Positions 27,562-37,316 of a stretch of 64,000 nt of DNA are shown piece after piece. Location of the stretch: contig NZ_JBLIAI010000003.1 in the NCBI RefSeq assembly GCF_047634455.1, forward strand, positions 76,708-140,707. The letters are read 5' to 3'. The notes under the pieces were generated by a model, which searched no databases, was not told the origin of the DNA, and worked only from the letters and a program-made list of their open reading frames with translations. This DNA comes from Maritalea sp047634455 (lineage in GTDB: Bacteria; Pseudomonadota; Alphaproteobacteria; Rhizobiales; Devosiaceae). How positions within the stretch are numbered: the first letter of the stretch is position 1; each line of letters starts with the position of its first letter. Made by a program: the position numbers and the translations under genes.

Positions 27562-28700
27562 TTATCACTCAACATTTGGCGGGAAACGATCAAACGCATA
27601 ATTTCATTTGTGCCTTCAAGGATTTGGTGCACCCGCAAATCACGCACGATTTTCTCAATGCCGTAATCAGCTAAATAGCCGTAACCGCCGTGCAATTGTA
27701 GCGCTTGGTTGGCTACGTCGAACGCCGTATCGGTGACAAAACGTTTAGCCATGGCGCAGTATTTGGTGGCGTCGGGCGATCCCTGATCGTAGGTCCATGC
27801 CGCTTTGTACAGGAATACCCGTGCCGCCTGTAATTCAATTTCCATATCGGCCAAACGGAACTGCAAAGCTTGGAACTGATTGATTGATTTACCGAACGCT
27901 TGGCGCTCTGACATATAGGAAAGCGTTTTATCAAGCGCAGCTTGGGCGGCACCCAAAGCACTGGCAGCAATGTTCAATCGCCCGCCATCAAGACCCTTCA
28001 TGGCATATTTAAACCCGTCGCCTTCTTGGCCGAGCAGGTTTTCTGCCGGGATCACCACATCGTCCATCACCACTTCGGTGGTTGGCTGAACGTTCCAGCC
28101 CATTTTCTTTTCGTTCGCCCCGTAAGAAAGACCGGGCGTTCCTTTTTCCATAAGGAACGCAGAAATGCCCTTTGGACCAGGTTCACCCGTGCGGGCCATA
28201 ACAATATATAGGTCAGACACGCCACCGCCAGAAATAAAGCTCTTTGTGCCTTTTAGAACGTAATTATCACCATCGCGCTTTGCAGTAGTTTTCAACGAAG
28301 CTGCGTCGGAACCAGAACCGGGTTCCGTCAAACAATAGCTGGCCACGGTTTCCATGCTGGTCAGTTTTGGACCCCATTTCTGACGCATATCCTCAGACCC
28401 GAATGTGTCGATCATCCAAGAGCACATATTGTGAATGGACAGAAACGACGCCGTGGCAGGGCAACCATGCGACAGGGCTTCAAATATCAACGCCGCATCA
28501 AGCCGGGTCAAATCTGACCCACCAATATCGTCGCGTGTATAAATCCCTGCCATGCCCAGCTCGGCAGTTTTTTTGATCACATCAAGCGGAAAGTGCTTGG
28601 CCTGATCCCATTCCACCGCATGGGGTGCAATGTTTTCCATTGAAAACTCACGCGCCATTTCAAAAATGGCCGACTGCTCTTCGCTTAACGCAAAATCCAT
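27558..28700 (-). CDS. Isobutyryl-CoA dehydrogenase (acyl-CoA dehydrogenase)
   Basis: A 380-aa FAD enzyme converting isobutyryl-CoA to methacrylyl-CoA. It shows YCLTEPGSGSDAASLKT, KSFISGGGVSD and a catalytic Glu in the usual C-terminal position (about 362, HQILEGTNEIMR), unlike the ivd product in this window. Closest in type to ACAD8/AcdH enzymes; this rests on the valine-pathway neighbours as much as on the sequence. It could also accept 2-methylbutyryl-CoA. Confidence 0.9.
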   Translation of the reverse strand: MDFALSEEQSAIFEMAREFSMENIAPHAVEWDQAKHFPLDVIKKTAELGMAGIYTRDDIGGSDLTRLDAALIFEALSHGCPATASFLSIHNMCSWMIDTFGSEDMRQKWGPKLTSMETVASYCLTEPGSGSDAASLKTTAKRDGDNYVLKGTKSFISGGGVSDLYIVMARTGEPGPKGISAFLMEKGTPGLSYGANEKKMGWNVQPTTEVVMDDVVIPAENLLGQEGDGFKYAMKGLDGGRLNIAASALGAAQAALDKTLSYMSERQAFGKSINQFQALQFRLADMEIELQAARVFLYKAAWTYDQGSPDATKYCAMAKRFVTDTAFDVANQALQLHGGYGYLADYGIEKIVRDLRVHQILEGTNEIMRLIVSRQMLSDN

Positions 28701-28706
28701 GTTGGA

Positions 28707-30206
28707 TTACTCCATAGTCGGAATGGAAAAACTTGCGCCTTCTTTGGTGCCAGAAGGCCAACGCGAGGTGACGGTTTTGGTTTTTGTGTAGAACCGGAAC
28801 GCATCTGGTCCGTGTTGGTTCAAATCACCAAAGCCTGACCGTTTCCAGCCGCCAAATGTGTAATAGGCCAACGGCACGGGGATCGGCACGTTTACCCCAA
28901 CCATGCCCACATTGATGCGGAACGCAAAGTCGCGTGCCGTGTCGCCGTCACGGGTGAAAATTGCAACGCCGTTACCATATTCATGGTCCATCGCCAGCTT
29001 CAAACCAGCTTCATAGTTATCAACCCGCGCTACACACAAAACCGGCCCAAAGATCTCTTGTTTGTAGATTTCCATATCTTCGGTCACATTGTCGAACAAG
29101 CAGGGGCCGACAAAAAAGCCATCTTCGTGCCCCTTGGCGACAAAGTCTCGACCATCAACAACAAGGCTCGCGCCTTCTTTTACACCCTGATCAACAAGGC
29201 CTTTAACCTTCGCCTGCGCTTCTTTGGTCACCAATGGGCCAAAGTCTGCCTCATCACCGTCAGTGTATGGTCCAACGCGCAATGCTTCTACACGCTCCTT
29301 GAGTGCTGCGACCAATTTGTCGCCGGTTTCTTTGCCCACGGGAACAGCCACAGAAATTGCCATGCAGCGTTCGCCCGCCGCGCCATAACCTGCGCCAACC
29401 AAAGCGTCGACCACTTGGTTCATGTCCGCATCCGGCATGATGATCATGTGGTTTTTCGCGCCGCCAAAGCACTGAACGCGTTTGCCGTTCGCTGTGCCGC
29501 GTGAATAGATATATTCAGCAATAGGGGTAGAGCCCACAAAGCCAATCGCCTGAATGTCGTCATGGTCCAGAATGCCGTCCACGGCTTCTTTGTCGCCATG
29601 CACCACATTTAACACGCCTTTTGGCGCACCAGCTTCAAGCATCAATTCTGCAAGCATATTCGGCACACTTGGATCGCGCTCCGAAGGCTTAAGGATAAAT
29701 GTGTTGCCTGCAGCAATCGCGGGGCAAAATTTCCACATCGGGATCATCGCTGGGAAGTTAAACGGGGTGATACCTGCCACAACGCCCAAAGGTTGGCGCA
29801 TAGAATAGATGTCAATGCCGGTTGAAGCTGCGGCGCTATATTCGCCTTTAAGGAAATGCGGCGCACCGATTGCGAATTCTGCGACTTCTAATCCACGGAT
29901 TACATCGCCTTTGGCATCAGGGATGGTTTTACCGTGTTCACGCGACAATGCCTCTGCAAGTTTGTCCATATCGCGGTGCAAAAGGTCAACGAACTTCATC
30001 ATCACCCGGCCACGCTTTTGTGGGTTGACTTTCGCCCAACCAATTTGCGCTTCTTTTGCGTTGGCAATTGCCGCGTCCAATTCAGCTTTGTTGGCGAGCG
30101 GCACTTTGGCTTGCACCTTGCCTGTTGCTGGGTTGAAAACATCTGCAAATCGGCCCGAAGTGCCTTTGACATGTTCGCCATTGATGAAGTGGGTAATCTC
30201 GTTCAT
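28707..30206 (-). CDS. mmsA: Methylmalonate-semialdehyde dehydrogenase (CoA-acylating)
   Basis: A 499-aa aldehyde dehydrogenase forming propionyl-CoA from methylmalonate semialdehyde, the end of the valine route. It has GVVAGITPFNFPAMIPMW, FVGSTPIAEYIY and the catalytic Cys281 in YGAAGERCMAIS, with the MMSDH-typical GAKNHMIIMPDAD instead of the glutamate of hydrolytic aldehyde dehydrogenases. ATG 30206 is chosen because a GGGAGGC site precedes it; a longer frame upstream encodes an unlikely Trp/His-rich leader. It is the first gene of the ten-gene minus-strand operon reaching to 20300. Confidence 0.95.
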   Translation of the reverse strand: MNEITHFINGEHVKGTSGRFADVFNPATGKVQAKVPLANKAELDAAIANAKEAQIGWAKVNPQKRGRVMMKFVDLLHRDMDKLAEALSREHGKTIPDAKGDVIRGLEVAEFAIGAPHFLKGEYSAAASTGIDIYSMRQPLGVVAGITPFNFPAMIPMWKFCPAIAAGNTFILKPSERDPSVPNMLAELMLEAGAPKGVLNVVHGDKEAVDGILDHDDIQAIGFVGSTPIAEYIYSRGTANGKRVQCFGGAKNHMIIMPDADMNQVVDALVGAGYGAAGERCMAISVAVPVGKETGDKLVAALKERVEALRVGPYTDGDEADFGPLVTKEAQAKVKGLVDQGVKEGASLVVDGRDFVAKGHEDGFFVGPCLFDNVTEDMEIYKQEIFGPVLCVARVDNYEAGLKLAMDHEYGNGVAIFTRDGDTARDFAFRINVGMVGVNVPIPVPLAYYTFGGWKRSGFGDLNQHGPDAFRFYTKTKTVTSRWPSGTKEGASFSIPTME

Positions 30207-30263
30207 TGCGGGTGCCTCCCATAAATGCCACATCGCGTGCATATTAAAACTTTGGTGCGCATC

Positions 30264-30324
30264 ATATTGTGCGCAAACGCAATATCAACAACCAATATGG
30301 CAAAACCATTGTGCATTAATGCAC
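30264..30324. promoter_or_regulatory. Divergent control region with two dyads between mmsA and the LysR gene
   Basis: The 154-bp gap contains a perfect 14-bp palindrome GTGCATTAATGCAC (30311-30324), close to the lysR start, and a second imperfect dyad ATATT...AATAT around GCG/CGC (30264-30285), closer to mmsA. LysR regulators commonly bind paired sites of this sort in the gap to a divergent target. Binding is inferred. Confidence 0.5.
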
Positions 30325-30360
30325 TAGTCTAATTCTAGCATATCTGGCAGTATTTGTCCT

Positions 30361-31254
30361 ATGCGAAACAACTGGGATGATTTTCGATTTTTCCTCGCCG
30401 TGGCCCGTCACGGCACGCTTTCTCGTGCAGGTTCTTATTTGGGTGTGGACCATGCAACTGTGGGGCGACGGATCACCGCGCTCGAAGACAGTTTGGGCGT
30501 GCCGCTGTTTCATCGCTCGCCGCAAGGATACAGTTTGGCGGACCAAGGCTACAAACTTTTGCCCCTTGCCGAACAGCTTGAAAGCGACGCGATGCGGGTG
30601 TTTGATGAGGTGGCTGGCGCATCAACAAGCCTCACAGGGACGGTGCGCATCGCAACCCATGTGGGCATCGCTTCGTTTTTGTTGGCTGAAAGCGCCGCTG
30701 AGCTTTGTCGTCTGCATCCGGGCCTTGAAGTGCAATTGCTGGCGGTACCGCGCTCATTTTCCATGTCCAAACGCGAGGCTGACTTGGTGCTGACCGGCAC
30801 GCGCCCGCAAACTGGCCGGGTAAAAATCAAAAAATTGGCGACCTATCCGTTGCACATTTATGGTGAGCGAAACTATGTGGCGCGCAACCAGCCGATCAAA
30901 CAAAAGAAGCATCTCGCCAAACTAAGGGGCATCGGCTATGTGCCCGACATGATTTTCGACAAAGAGCTGGACTATATCCCCAGCGTTGACCCAAGCCTAA
31001 AAGCCCACCTGACGTCAACAAGTCTGCATGTGCAATTGCAAATGGCATTGGCCGGGGCCGGGGTTTGCATATTGCCAGATTACATCGCGAAAAACTACGA
31101 CACTTTGGTGCCTGTGCTTGATGGCAGTATTGAGTTGGAGCGCGAACTATGGCTGACCGTGCCCGAGGATTTTGCGCATCTCACGCGCATCAGAACCATT
31201 GTTGATTTCATCAGCGAAGACGTTGTCTCTCGCATCAAATCAACCAACAAGTAG
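30361..31254 (+). CDS. LysR-family transcriptional regulator
   Basis: 297 aa. The N-terminal winged helix is typical (DDFRFFLAVARHGTLSRAGSYLGVDHATVGRRITALEDSLGVPLF within 6-50), followed by a linker helix and a periplasmic-binding-protein-like co-inducer domain. Divergent from mmsA across 154 bp, so it is the likely regulator of the valine/isoleucine operon; in pseudomonads that role belongs to an AraC-type MmsR, so this is a different family solution. It is followed 11 nt later by a MaoC-type gene in the same orientation. Confidence 0.88.
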   Translation: MRNNWDDFRFFLAVARHGTLSRAGSYLGVDHATVGRRITALEDSLGVPLFHRSPQGYSLADQGYKLLPLAEQLESDAMRVFDEVAGASTSLTGTVRIATHVGIASFLLAESAAELCRLHPGLEVQLLAVPRSFSMSKREADLVLTGTRPQTGRVKIKKLATYPLHIYGERNYVARNQPIKQKKHLAKLRGIGYVPDMIFDKELDYIPSVDPSLKAHLTSTSLHVQLQMALAGAGVCILPDYIAKNYDTLVPVLDGSIELERELWLTVPEDFAHLTRIRTIVDFISEDVVSRIKSTNK

Positions 31255-31265
31255 ATGAGGAAGAC

Positions 31266-31715
31266 ATGAGCGAAACCCGCTTTTTTGAAGATGTGCAATT
31301 GGGTGAAAAAATCAGAACTGGGACGTTTGAACTAACGGCAGAAAAGGTGCACGAATTTGCATCTGAATATGATCCGCAGTTCATCCACATTGACGAAGAG
31401 GGTGCAAAAGAGGGGCCGTTTGGCACCATCATCGCCTCGGGTTGGCAGACCTTGTCGGCAACAATGCGCCTGATGGCGCTAGAGAAACCGTTTGGCAACA
31501 ATCCTTTGATCGGCATGCGTATTGATGAGCTTAAATTCGCTAAGCCCGTTTTCCCCGGCGAGGCGGTTTATGTGGATGCAGAGGTCGTTTCGCTAAAAGC
31601 CTCTTCCAAGGGTGAGCGCGGCTATGTCGGCATTCGTTTAGATACCAAAACCGTCGGCAACGATGAAATTGCCGCGACGCAAATCTGGACATGTCTTGTG
31701 CCTTGTAGGGTGTAG
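31266..31715 (+). CDS. MaoC-like hot-dog dehydratase
   Basis: 149 aa, single hot-dog fold. EFASEYDPQFIHIDEEGAKEGPFGTIIASGW carries the hydratase-2 style Asp/His pair (Asp in YDPQ, His in FIHID) of (R)-specific enoyl-CoA hydratases. The substrate is unknown; such proteins act on acyl-CoAs, in keeping with the neighbouring catabolic genes. ATG 31266 follows GAGGAAG. Its stop is 1 nt from the end of the convergent 785-aa protein gene. Confidence 0.85.
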   Translation: MSETRFFEDVQLGEKIRTGTFELTAEKVHEFASEYDPQFIHIDEEGAKEGPFGTIIASGWQTLSATMRLMALEKPFGNNPLIGMRIDELKFAKPVFPGEAVYVDAEVVSLKASSKGERGYVGIRLDTKTVGNDEIAATQIWTCLVPCRV

Positions 31716-31716
31716 C

Positions 31717-34074
31717 TCAGCGGCCATACCCTGGGGCTTGCCACGCATGTCCGGGAGGGTAAATCCATTTGCGTGAAAAGGGCTGTAGCAATAATCCCAA
31801 AACGCCGTTCGGTTTGCAAAAATCTAACGGTGCCGGTCCGCCGCCCGCGTCTTTTGATATCGGCATTTGCGCATCACAAAATGCACGACAAGCTGCCAGT
31901 TCCGGCGCGATTTGTTCAGGCTTGCAAGCGACAGGTGAATAGTTTTCATTGCCGCTCCAAAACTCAATTGCTTTTGGTCGCCATGCGCTGATCTCTGCAG
32001 GTTCGGTGGTTAACTCAACCGCCTCTTTGGCCAATTCGGTGATCCGGTCATGTAATATGGTGCGCCGTTCAAGTTGGGCCTCAGTCAAGGGCGCAGGCAT
32101 TTCACCGGTGTGGATCAATGGTGGTTTGGGTTCAAAAAATGGACCATTGTGCTGAATGATCGCACCCGTCTCTGTGTTGGTGTAGATATAGATTTTGTTG
32201 TTTGCAAGCTTGTCCTCAAGCTGTTGCAGTTCCGTTGATGCGTCCTTGAGCATTTTCTCATTTGTCGCCCTTCGTGCCGCAAGGATTTCTGAGTTTTGCG
32301 GATCGTTGGCGCGAACGACACTCAGAACAAGTTGCTGTAAAAAGTTGGCATTTTGCGCTGCTGTGGACTGGATATCGCATCTAGCGTAGCAATAGTTCAA
32401 CGATTTCTCTCCGGCCCTGTCGCGAACAGCACGGCATTCGTCTCGCCAAATGGAGGCCTTTATTTTGCATTGCTCGGCTTCTTCGCCACCAAGCTTTAGG
32501 CAAACATCATCAGGTTCAAATTCGCAGGCACTCACAGGCGCGCGCATTATGCCGGAAGCAATCGCTTGATTTCGCTGATCAAGCAGGTCCTGAAGCGACA
32601 ATTGTCCGGGAGCTTTCGGTTGCCCAACTGGGGGGCTGCTGCCCGGCGGAATTGCAACAAGTGGCACGGGCGGCAAAGGATTGATATTAGTTTGATTGCC
32701 CGGCAGTTCTGGCAACTCCCCAAGTCCGGTTGGTGCATCAAACACTGGTGGCTCCGGCAACGGCGTTAGCCCAAGCGGCGCGGGAACAAACGGTAAAGGC
32801 TCAATCGGCAATGGGTCGAAGGCAGGCGGCACGCCAATGTCACCACCATTTAGGCCGCTGCCCTTGGGCTCATCTTCAAATTGTGCGCTGACAATCGGTT
32901 TCTTGCGGCAATATTTCGTGTTGCAATCGATCAGCGCATCCATCGCTTGATCGCGTTTCTTGCGCGCCTCGCGTACTTTTTGTTCAAGTTCGTTCAGCTC
33001 TTCGAATTTTTGGGAGCTGCCCCCCGGTAATCCCCGTTCAGCTTGGTTGAGCGCGTTGCTGGCAGGTATCAATACATGCTCCAAATGCTGGTCAACCAGC
33101 CGCGCCCACCTCAGGCATTCGCCATATTCGGTGAGCTCCAGTCCATAGGGTATGTCAATATCAAGCGAACGGATCTGGTCGACCATGCGGTCCGCGTCTT
33201 CAGCTGCCGCTTGTGCAATGCTCGCTGGAATGCTGATCAAAAGCCCCGGCAAGGCAAAAAATTCATCCACTTTTTTTTGATGCGCTTTGATGCTTTGTTG
33301 CTGCTCTCGGTATTTACGAGGACTGATCTCGTTTCCGTCACTATTCAAAACGACCAGTTCACGGCCATCCTCGTCAACAAGGGGACGGTCTGGGTCCAAT
33401 TCTGGCTCTGAACTTTCCCAAAAATCGTCTGGCAACGGTTCTTCTGCGTCAAAACTTTCGGGGTGATAATAGCTGGTATCCGCGTTGGGCGCCCCGTAAC
33501 CAGTGCCGCATGCGCGTTGCCGCCTGTCCAACAAATATTGATAGGTGCCATATGCTTTTGCATATTTCATGCGTTCTTGATCAAACGCAATTTTGCTTGG
33601 ACCGGCTTTTTTCATCTCCATACCATCCAACAGGGCTTGCTCATTTTCATTCTTGAATAGCGTTAGGTTTCGAATGGCGAGAGACAATTGAACATCCTCA
33701 ATTGTCAGCTCCTCTTGCAGTTTGGCGCAACGTGGGCAGGCTGCACTTACCACCGGGTCGGTTGTATCCGGATCAAAAATGCTTTTGTCCAACTGCCGCG
33801 CGCACTGTTTCTCGCAGTCAGATTGCTCTTTTATGAATTGATCTCGAACTTTGGATATTTCTTGTATTTCCCTGGTCAGAACTGACGGGTCGTTTGAATA
33901 ACCGGTTTTGCTTTCTTGACCACCATTCAGCACGAATTGCAACTTTGCCGCGCGCTCTGCAATTTGCAGGTCCATTCCCTCAATCAGCGATGAATTATCC
34001 GGGCATTCACAGGCAATAGCTGTCGTAACCGACGCAAAAAAGACGATAACAACAAATAACATGCGCACGATCAA
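31717..34074 (-). CDS. Large exported Cys- and Pro-rich protein of unknown function
   Basis: A 785-aa protein I do not recognise. A signal peptide ends near TTAIACECPD; there is no clear lipobox. About two dozen Cys occur mostly in spaced pairs (CEKQC, CPRC, CNTKYC, CYARC, CRAFC), suggesting disulfides in the periplasm or outside. Two long charged helical stretches (about 60-190 and 350-400) flank a proline-rich linker (about 415-510) built of short PxP/PLP units. The C-terminal third is again helical with Cys pairs. TTG 34074 has GAGGTG upstream; GTG 34068 or ATG 34062 are alternatives. It is monocistronic. Neighbours give no functional clue. Confidence 0.8.
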   Translation of the reverse strand: MIVRMLFVVIVFFASVTTAIACECPDNSSLIEGMDLQIAERAAKLQFVLNGGQESKTGYSNDPSVLTREIQEISKVRDQFIKEQSDCEKQCARQLDKSIFDPDTTDPVVSAACPRCAKLQEELTIEDVQLSLAIRNLTLFKNENEQALLDGMEMKKAGPSKIAFDQERMKYAKAYGTYQYLLDRRQRACGTGYGAPNADTSYYHPESFDAEEPLPDDFWESSEPELDPDRPLVDEDGRELVVLNSDGNEISPRKYREQQQSIKAHQKKVDEFFALPGLLISIPASIAQAAAEDADRMVDQIRSLDIDIPYGLELTEYGECLRWARLVDQHLEHVLIPASNALNQAERGLPGGSSQKFEELNELEQKVREARKKRDQAMDALIDCNTKYCRKKPIVSAQFEDEPKGSGLNGGDIGVPPAFDPLPIEPLPFVPAPLGLTPLPEPPVFDAPTGLGELPELPGNQTNINPLPPVPLVAIPPGSSPPVGQPKAPGQLSLQDLLDQRNQAIASGIMRAPVSACEFEPDDVCLKLGGEEAEQCKIKASIWRDECRAVRDRAGEKSLNYCYARCDIQSTAAQNANFLQQLVLSVVRANDPQNSEILAARRATNEKMLKDASTELQQLEDKLANNKIYIYTNTETGAIIQHNGPFFEPKPPLIHTGEMPAPLTEAQLERRTILHDRITELAKEAVELTTEPAEISAWRPKAIEFWSGNENYSPVACKPEQIAPELAACRAFCDAQMPISKDAGGGPAPLDFCKPNGVLGLLLQPFSRKWIYPPGHAWQAPGYGR

Positions 34075-34293
34075 AATTCACCTCGATCCAAAACCTGTTA
34101 CCTTAACTTTATCAAGAGTTGGGATTTTCGGCAAATTCGCCTTGCGTTCGTCCGTTCTTTTGCATTTCGGGCCCTTGCTCTACGCACACCAATTTGAAAT
34201 GATCCTCCCCAAATCAACGAAAACAATAGAGTGCGCACATGCACGTTCAACAATCGTCGGTTCTGAAGTTGTCGCTGACGAAGGAGACATTTT

Positions 34294-35166
34294 ATGAGTA
34301 AAATTGCATGGATCGGGCTAGGTGTGATGGGTGGACCAATGGCGGGTCATCTGCAAAATGCTGGGCATAGTGTTACAGTATACAACCGCACCGCGCACCG
34401 TGCGCAGACATGGGTAGACACCCATGGCGGCGATATGGCGCTGACGCCCGCACAAGCAGCAAAAGGCTGCGACCTCGTCTTCGCCTGTGTGGGCAATGAT
34501 GATGATTTGAAATCAGTGACAATTGGAGAAAATGGCGCGTTCAGTTCGATGGATGAGGGTGCTGTTTTTGTCGATCACACGACTGCCAGCGCGTCGGTGG
34601 CGCGTGAACTTTATGCTGACGCAAAGTCGCGCGGTATTGGGTTTATTGACGCGCCGGTTTCGGGTGGGCAAGCTGGAGCAGAAAACGGCGTGCTGACGGT
34701 CATGTGCGGCGGCGATAAAGATATTTTTGACAGAGCAGCGCCGATCATCGATGCGTACGCTAAGTCGTGCAAATTACTAGGCGATGCTGGCGCAGGTCAG
34801 CTCACCAAAATGGTCAATCAAATATGCATCGCAGGTGTGGTCCAAGGTCTGGCTGAAGGCATGAATTTTGCGCAAAAAGCCGGGCTTGATGGCGACGCAG
34901 TGTTGGACGTGATTTCTAAGGGCGCAGCTGGTTCATGGCAAATGGAAAACCGTGGCTCCACCATGCTAAAAGACGAGTTCGAATTTGGCTTTGCGGTTGA
35001 TTGGATGCGCAAGGATTTGGGGATGTGCTTGGCTGAAGCCGATCAAAATGAGGCATCACTGCCCCTGACAGCGCTTGTTGATCAATTTTATAAAGAAGTG
35101 CAGTCGATGGGGGGAAGCCGTTGGGACACATCCAGCCTAATGCGCCGCCTAACGCGGAACAAATAG
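34294..35166 (+). CDS. NAD(P)-dependent beta-hydroxyacid dehydrogenase family oxidoreductase
   Basis: A 290-aa paralogue of mmsB. The Rossmann motif is IGLGVMGGPMA; the second strand ends VYNRTAHR, so the Asp that favours NAD is replaced by Asn-Arg-Thr, as in NADPH-preferring members such as glyoxylate/succinic-semialdehyde reductases. DAPVSGGQAGAENGVLTVM and the catalytic Lys172 (GAGQLTKMVNQ) are intact. ATG follows GAAGGAGA. Stand-alone gene; the substrate is probably a small hydroxyacid or aldehyde acid. Confidence 0.88.
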   Translation: MSKIAWIGLGVMGGPMAGHLQNAGHSVTVYNRTAHRAQTWVDTHGGDMALTPAQAAKGCDLVFACVGNDDDLKSVTIGENGAFSSMDEGAVFVDHTTASASVARELYADAKSRGIGFIDAPVSGGQAGAENGVLTVMCGGDKDIFDRAAPIIDAYAKSCKLLGDAGAGQLTKMVNQICIAGVVQGLAEGMNFAQKAGLDGDAVLDVISKGAAGSWQMENRGSTMLKDEFEFGFAVDWMRKDLGMCLAEADQNEASLPLTALVDQFYKEVQSMGGSRWDTSSLMRRLTRNK

Positions 35167-35207
35167 GACCACACAAACGCACCAGGCTTGCAGGTCGGTA
35201 ACGCGGA

Positions 35208-36833
35208 TTACGCTCGACCAACGCCTGTTGGACTGATTGGTATTGCAAATGCTTCTACCCTGTCGCGACCATTTGTCTTGGCATGATACAGGCGCGCGTC
35301 GGCTATCGCAAAAACCTCTAATGTATTGCGTCCTTCGTGCGACATCGCAATGCCGGCGCTGGTTGTCACCCGCAAATCTTGCTCAATCGATGACCAGTCC
35401 CAAGAACTGATATGTTTTCGAATTCGTTCGCAAATGATCATTGCGCTATCCAATGATGCGTTGGGCAGTAAAATCGCAAATTCTTCGCCCCCAATTCGGG
35501 CAACCAAGTCGGCTTGTCGGCAATGTTCTTGCATAATGTCGGCGACGAATTTTAAGACATTATCGCCCACCAGATGTGAAAAATTGTCGTTGACGGTCTT
35601 GAAGTGGTCAAGGTCGAGAACGGCGACGGCATAGTTTGCGTGTATGTCCGCGTCCAGTTGCAGCAATGATTGGTCAAATGCTCGGCGGTTGCCTAACCCT
35701 GTTAGGGCATCCTGGTGCGCTTCCTTTGTCATGCGTTCTGCGTGCACATGCGCCCGCTCGAGTTGGTCGCGCATTTCACTAACATTACTCTTATATTCAG
35801 CGATGCGGTCTTGCCAATAGGCTCGTCTTGCAAGCGATTTCTTGAATTGGCCATGATATTGTTTAAACGCTTTAAGAGCGGCATCGAGATTGCCGCCAGC
35901 TTCATACGCTTCTGCAACGCGCCGATGGGCATTCATCACATTGTCTGCATCAGGATTGGCAAGCGAAGCTTCTAGCGCCTCAAGTCCAAATGCAATCGCT
36001 TTTTTGCAGTCACCAGACCGGTTGGCCACTTCGCTGCAAGTGTATAGGTAGTGCACCGCACCCACTTCCATCAGACCTTTAGGGAGCTGGCTTACTTCTG
36101 CCAGCATTTTGTTCGCCGCATCAAAATCACCGCGGACCGCAGCACATTCAGCCGCGTTGCACAATGTCACGAACTGATACCAACTTTGACCGTTTTCTTT
36201 CGCGGCTTGGGCGGCTTGTTGGGTCCACATCAGGGCAACTTGGTAGTGGTCCTGGTGCTCCTGTTCATCGCCTTGTTCCAGCGCATGATCGGCAGCACGA
36301 GAATGATAAAACCCGCGATGTAGCGGCAATGTGGCGCGCATGGATATAAAGTCATGCTGATCCTGGATTTTTTGAGCCTTGTCCAACAACATCTCGGCTT
36401 TGTTGAAATTTGACGCCAAAACAAAGACAATCGCCTGCACGTCCAGCACACGCACTTGTAACTCGAAGTCATCATTTTCGTTGGCCCAAGCCAGGGCTTT
36501 GCTTGCCTCACTATAAGCGTCGTCAGTGAGCCCGACTTGCATGAGAATGCGCGCGTGTATGAAGCGCGCATAAGCCAATAATCCAGGATCGTCAAATTGC
36601 GAAAATAGAGCAAGCGCTTCGTGGATATTCTGTACGGCTTGCTTGGGTTTGTGAAGCCAGCGATATGACCGAGAGACTTCTATGCGGGCGCGCGCAATAA
36701 GATGGGGGTCGCCCAACTCCGTCGCCTTGCGCAGCGCGTCAAGATCACAACGAAGAGCCTGTTGTGGTTTGCCATCCAAATAATTTTGGAATGCATCTCG
36801 CAAATGTTGCTCAATTTCAATGCGCGCGGTCAT
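35208..36833 (-). CDS. Diguanylate cyclase with TPR-like sensor region
   Basis: 541 aa, soluble. Residues 1-360 are repeated helical pairs of TPR type rich in Ala/Leu (for example LLAYARFIHARILMQVGLTDDAYSEASKALAWA), then a short coiled coil (about 345-375). A GGDEF domain follows, with LTGLGNRRAFDQSL at its start and the active-site loop ARIGGEEFAILLP. The feedback inhibition site RxxD is present (RQAD, five residues before GGEEF). The enzyme should make c-di-GMP and be product-inhibited. Such TPR-GGDEF proteins are thought to respond to protein partners. It is convergent with the upstream oxidoreductase and divergent from the nearby pilus genes, a frequent target of c-di-GMP control (inference). 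Confidence 0.92.
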   Translation of the reverse strand: MTARIEIEQHLRDAFQNYLDGKPQQALRCDLDALRKATELGDPHLIARARIEVSRSYRWLHKPKQAVQNIHEALALFSQFDDPGLLAYARFIHARILMQVGLTDDAYSEASKALAWANENDDFELQVRVLDVQAIVFVLASNFNKAEMLLDKAQKIQDQHDFISMRATLPLHRGFYHSRAADHALEQGDEQEHQDHYQVALMWTQQAAQAAKENGQSWYQFVTLCNAAECAAVRGDFDAANKMLAEVSQLPKGLMEVGAVHYLYTCSEVANRSGDCKKAIAFGLEALEASLANPDADNVMNAHRRVAEAYEAGGNLDAALKAFKQYHGQFKKSLARRAYWQDRIAEYKSNVSEMRDQLERAHVHAERMTKEAHQDALTGLGNRRAFDQSLLQLDADIHANYAVAVLDLDHFKTVNDNFSHLVGDNVLKFVADIMQEHCRQADLVARIGGEEFAILLPNASLDSAMIICERIRKHISSWDWSSIEQDLRVTTSAGIAMSHEGRNTLEVFAIADARLYHAKTNGRDRVEAFAIPISPTGVGRA

Positions 36834-37316
36834 TTGGCCAAAGAACTCACCAAGTTTGAATAGTGTTGGCCGAGTTTAACCCAACTTAGTTAACTGTATG
36901 TCGCCAAATTTTGCGGCGCAGTTTGAAACCAATATTGAAGTTGAATTCGACCTACTAAGCCGAATGACGACTTGTCCACAATCGAGATATTGGGGCGCTC
37001 CTTTGGCACCGCGATTAAAGTCAGCACGAGAAATACGCTGAGCGCCAGCGCCAAGTTTGCGCGCGTAAAGGGCTGGGTTGACTATAAGATTTGACCCAGG
37101 ATCAACCCAAAGATTTGCCCAAAAAGGAGCGGTAAACCAGCCCCTTATTCGATCAAAACAATTTTAGCTATTTTTCGAACAAACGAGTGAACTCTGTGTC
37201 GTAGACTGCAACGGCCGAGCATATGCGCTGCGGCAAAAAGATTGCAGGCCAACACAAGCGAGGACGTCTTGAACCGACGTATTTTAACGCCACCCATAAA
37301 GATCGAGGACGATTTC
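36834..37316. other. Intergenic region upstream of the pilus genes (about 480 nt)
   Basis: No gene I can support. It must hold the promoters of the divergent cyclase and cpaB-like genes. At 37070-37143 several inverted repeats share one left arm: GGGCTGG with CCAGCCC (37137-37143), CTGGGT with ACCCAG (37094-37099), and GGGTTGA with TCAACCC (37102-37108). They could form alternative hairpins in a leader transcript. A 46-codon frame from ATG 36898 lacks a ribosome site and is not called. Confidence 0.4.

Noticed and set aside
36898..37038. 46-codon plus-strand frame as a possible Flp pilin
   Set aside because: No hydrophobic pilin helix, no prepilin cleavage site and no ribosome site.
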